Origin: Njordibacter sp002335115 | GTDB taxonomy: Bacteria > Pseudomonadota > Gammaproteobacteria > Pseudomonadales > Balneatricaceae | Length of the DNA stretch: 64,000 nt | Assembly (NCBI GenBank): GCA_943788965.1 | Contig: CALSSH010000001.1 | Location: 124,001-188,000, forward strand | Reading direction: 5' to 3' | Shown: positions 63,923 to 64,000 of the stretch, one piece after another | Position numbering within the stretch: the first letter of the stretch is position 1 | Layout: each line of letters opens with the position of its first letter | The notes under the pieces: generated by a model | The model's database searches: none | What the model was told of the DNA's origin: nothing | What the model saw: only the letters and a program-made list of their open reading frames with translations | Program-made: the position numbers and the translations under genes

Positions 63923-64000
63923 ATGAAAATAGGCTTTGTAGGGCTAGGCAATGTCGGTAGCAAGTTGGCGGGTAGTTTATTACGCAATGGTTATGAGGTG
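63923..64000 (+). CDS. 6-phosphogluconate/3-hydroxyisobutyrate dehydrogenase-like protein (partial, cut by window end)
   Basis: Only the first 26 codons are visible: an N-terminal Rossmann motif GFVGLGNVGSKLAGSLL, characteristic of 3-hydroxyisobutyrate and related beta-hydroxyacid dehydrogenases. AAGGA stands at 63911-63915 before the ATG. The rest lies outside the window, so function cannot be refined. Confidence 0.7.
   Translation, partial: MKIGFVGLGNVGSKLAGSLLRNGYEV

Noticed and set aside
1..64000. Search for tRNA, rRNA, CRISPR arrays, transposases and prophage genes
   Set aside because: No cloverleaf-type TPsiC/anticodon patterns in gaps, no regularly spaced repeats and no transposase or integrase motifs were found by eye.

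Overview
The window comes from a heterotrophic, aerobic gammaproteobacterium, probably marine. This rests on gene content (an SrmB-type helicase, a YaiI/DUF188 protein, HupE, COG2509, TRAP and polyamine transporters, and enzymes for inositol, sarcosine and probably sulfosugars). It does not rest on any rRNA or marker gene, because none is present. I see no tRNA, rRNA, insertion sequence, phage or CRISPR array.

Layout. (1) 1-2.4 kb: LysR regulator, glyoxalase-fold protein and the end of a leftward operon. (2) 1.5-19.2 kb: a large divergent cyclitol/sugar locus. The leftward arm has a ribose-type ABC transporter (binding protein, ATPase, two permeases), a Gfo/Idh dehydrogenase, a PfkB kinase, an IolB-type isomerase, a class II aldolase and an SDR. 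The rightward arm has an RpiR regulator, IolC fused to DUF2090, IolD, a second IolB, IolE, IolG and a phytanoyl-CoA-dioxygenase-like 2OG/Fe(II) enzyme. The last three steps of inositol breakdown are therefore encoded twice. (3) 19.2-23.4 kb: Lrp-type regulator divergent from leuA, then a diheme cytochrome c peroxidase-like protein divergent from a Sel1-repeat lipoprotein-like protein. (4) 23.5-31.5 kb: the most interesting block. A leftward operon holds an SsuD-like flavin monooxygenase, a YdhF-like aldo/keto reductase, a flavin reductase and a three-part TRAP transporter. It is divergent from a GntR regulator and a Gfo/Idh protein. The monooxygenase, reductase and flavin reductase are the three core parts of the oxidative sulfoquinovose pathway (sulfo-SMO). 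Here they are paired with TRAP uptake and a Gfo/Idh protein where an ABC importer and a GH31 sulfoquinovosidase would be expected.

(5) 31.6-43.2 kb: srmB, then an NAD-linked molybdenum formate dehydrogenase (fdhBA), a cysteine-desulfurase-like protein, yaiI, fdhD, mobA and a mobB-moeA fusion, i.e. the enzyme with its cofactor supply. (6) 43.4-48.8 kb: tetrameric sarcosine oxidase soxBDAG, whose C1 product can feed the formate dehydrogenase. (7) 49-55.8 kb: small housekeeping and hypothetical genes (GNAT, Trp-rich protein, isochorismatase-like hydrolase, COG2509 flavoprotein, MAPEG, HupE/DUF4198 pair, glutamine amidotransferase). (8) 55.8-62.4 kb: agmatinase and a spermidine/putrescine-type ABC transporter. 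(9) 62.9-64 kb: an SDR and the start of a 6-phosphogluconate-dehydrogenase-like gene cut by the window end.

Together the genes describe a scavenger of plant and algal small molecules (inositols, probably sulfoquinovose, methylated glycine, polyamines), with dedicated importers and regulators for each substrate. Functional assignments come from motifs and gene context read by eye. No database search was run.
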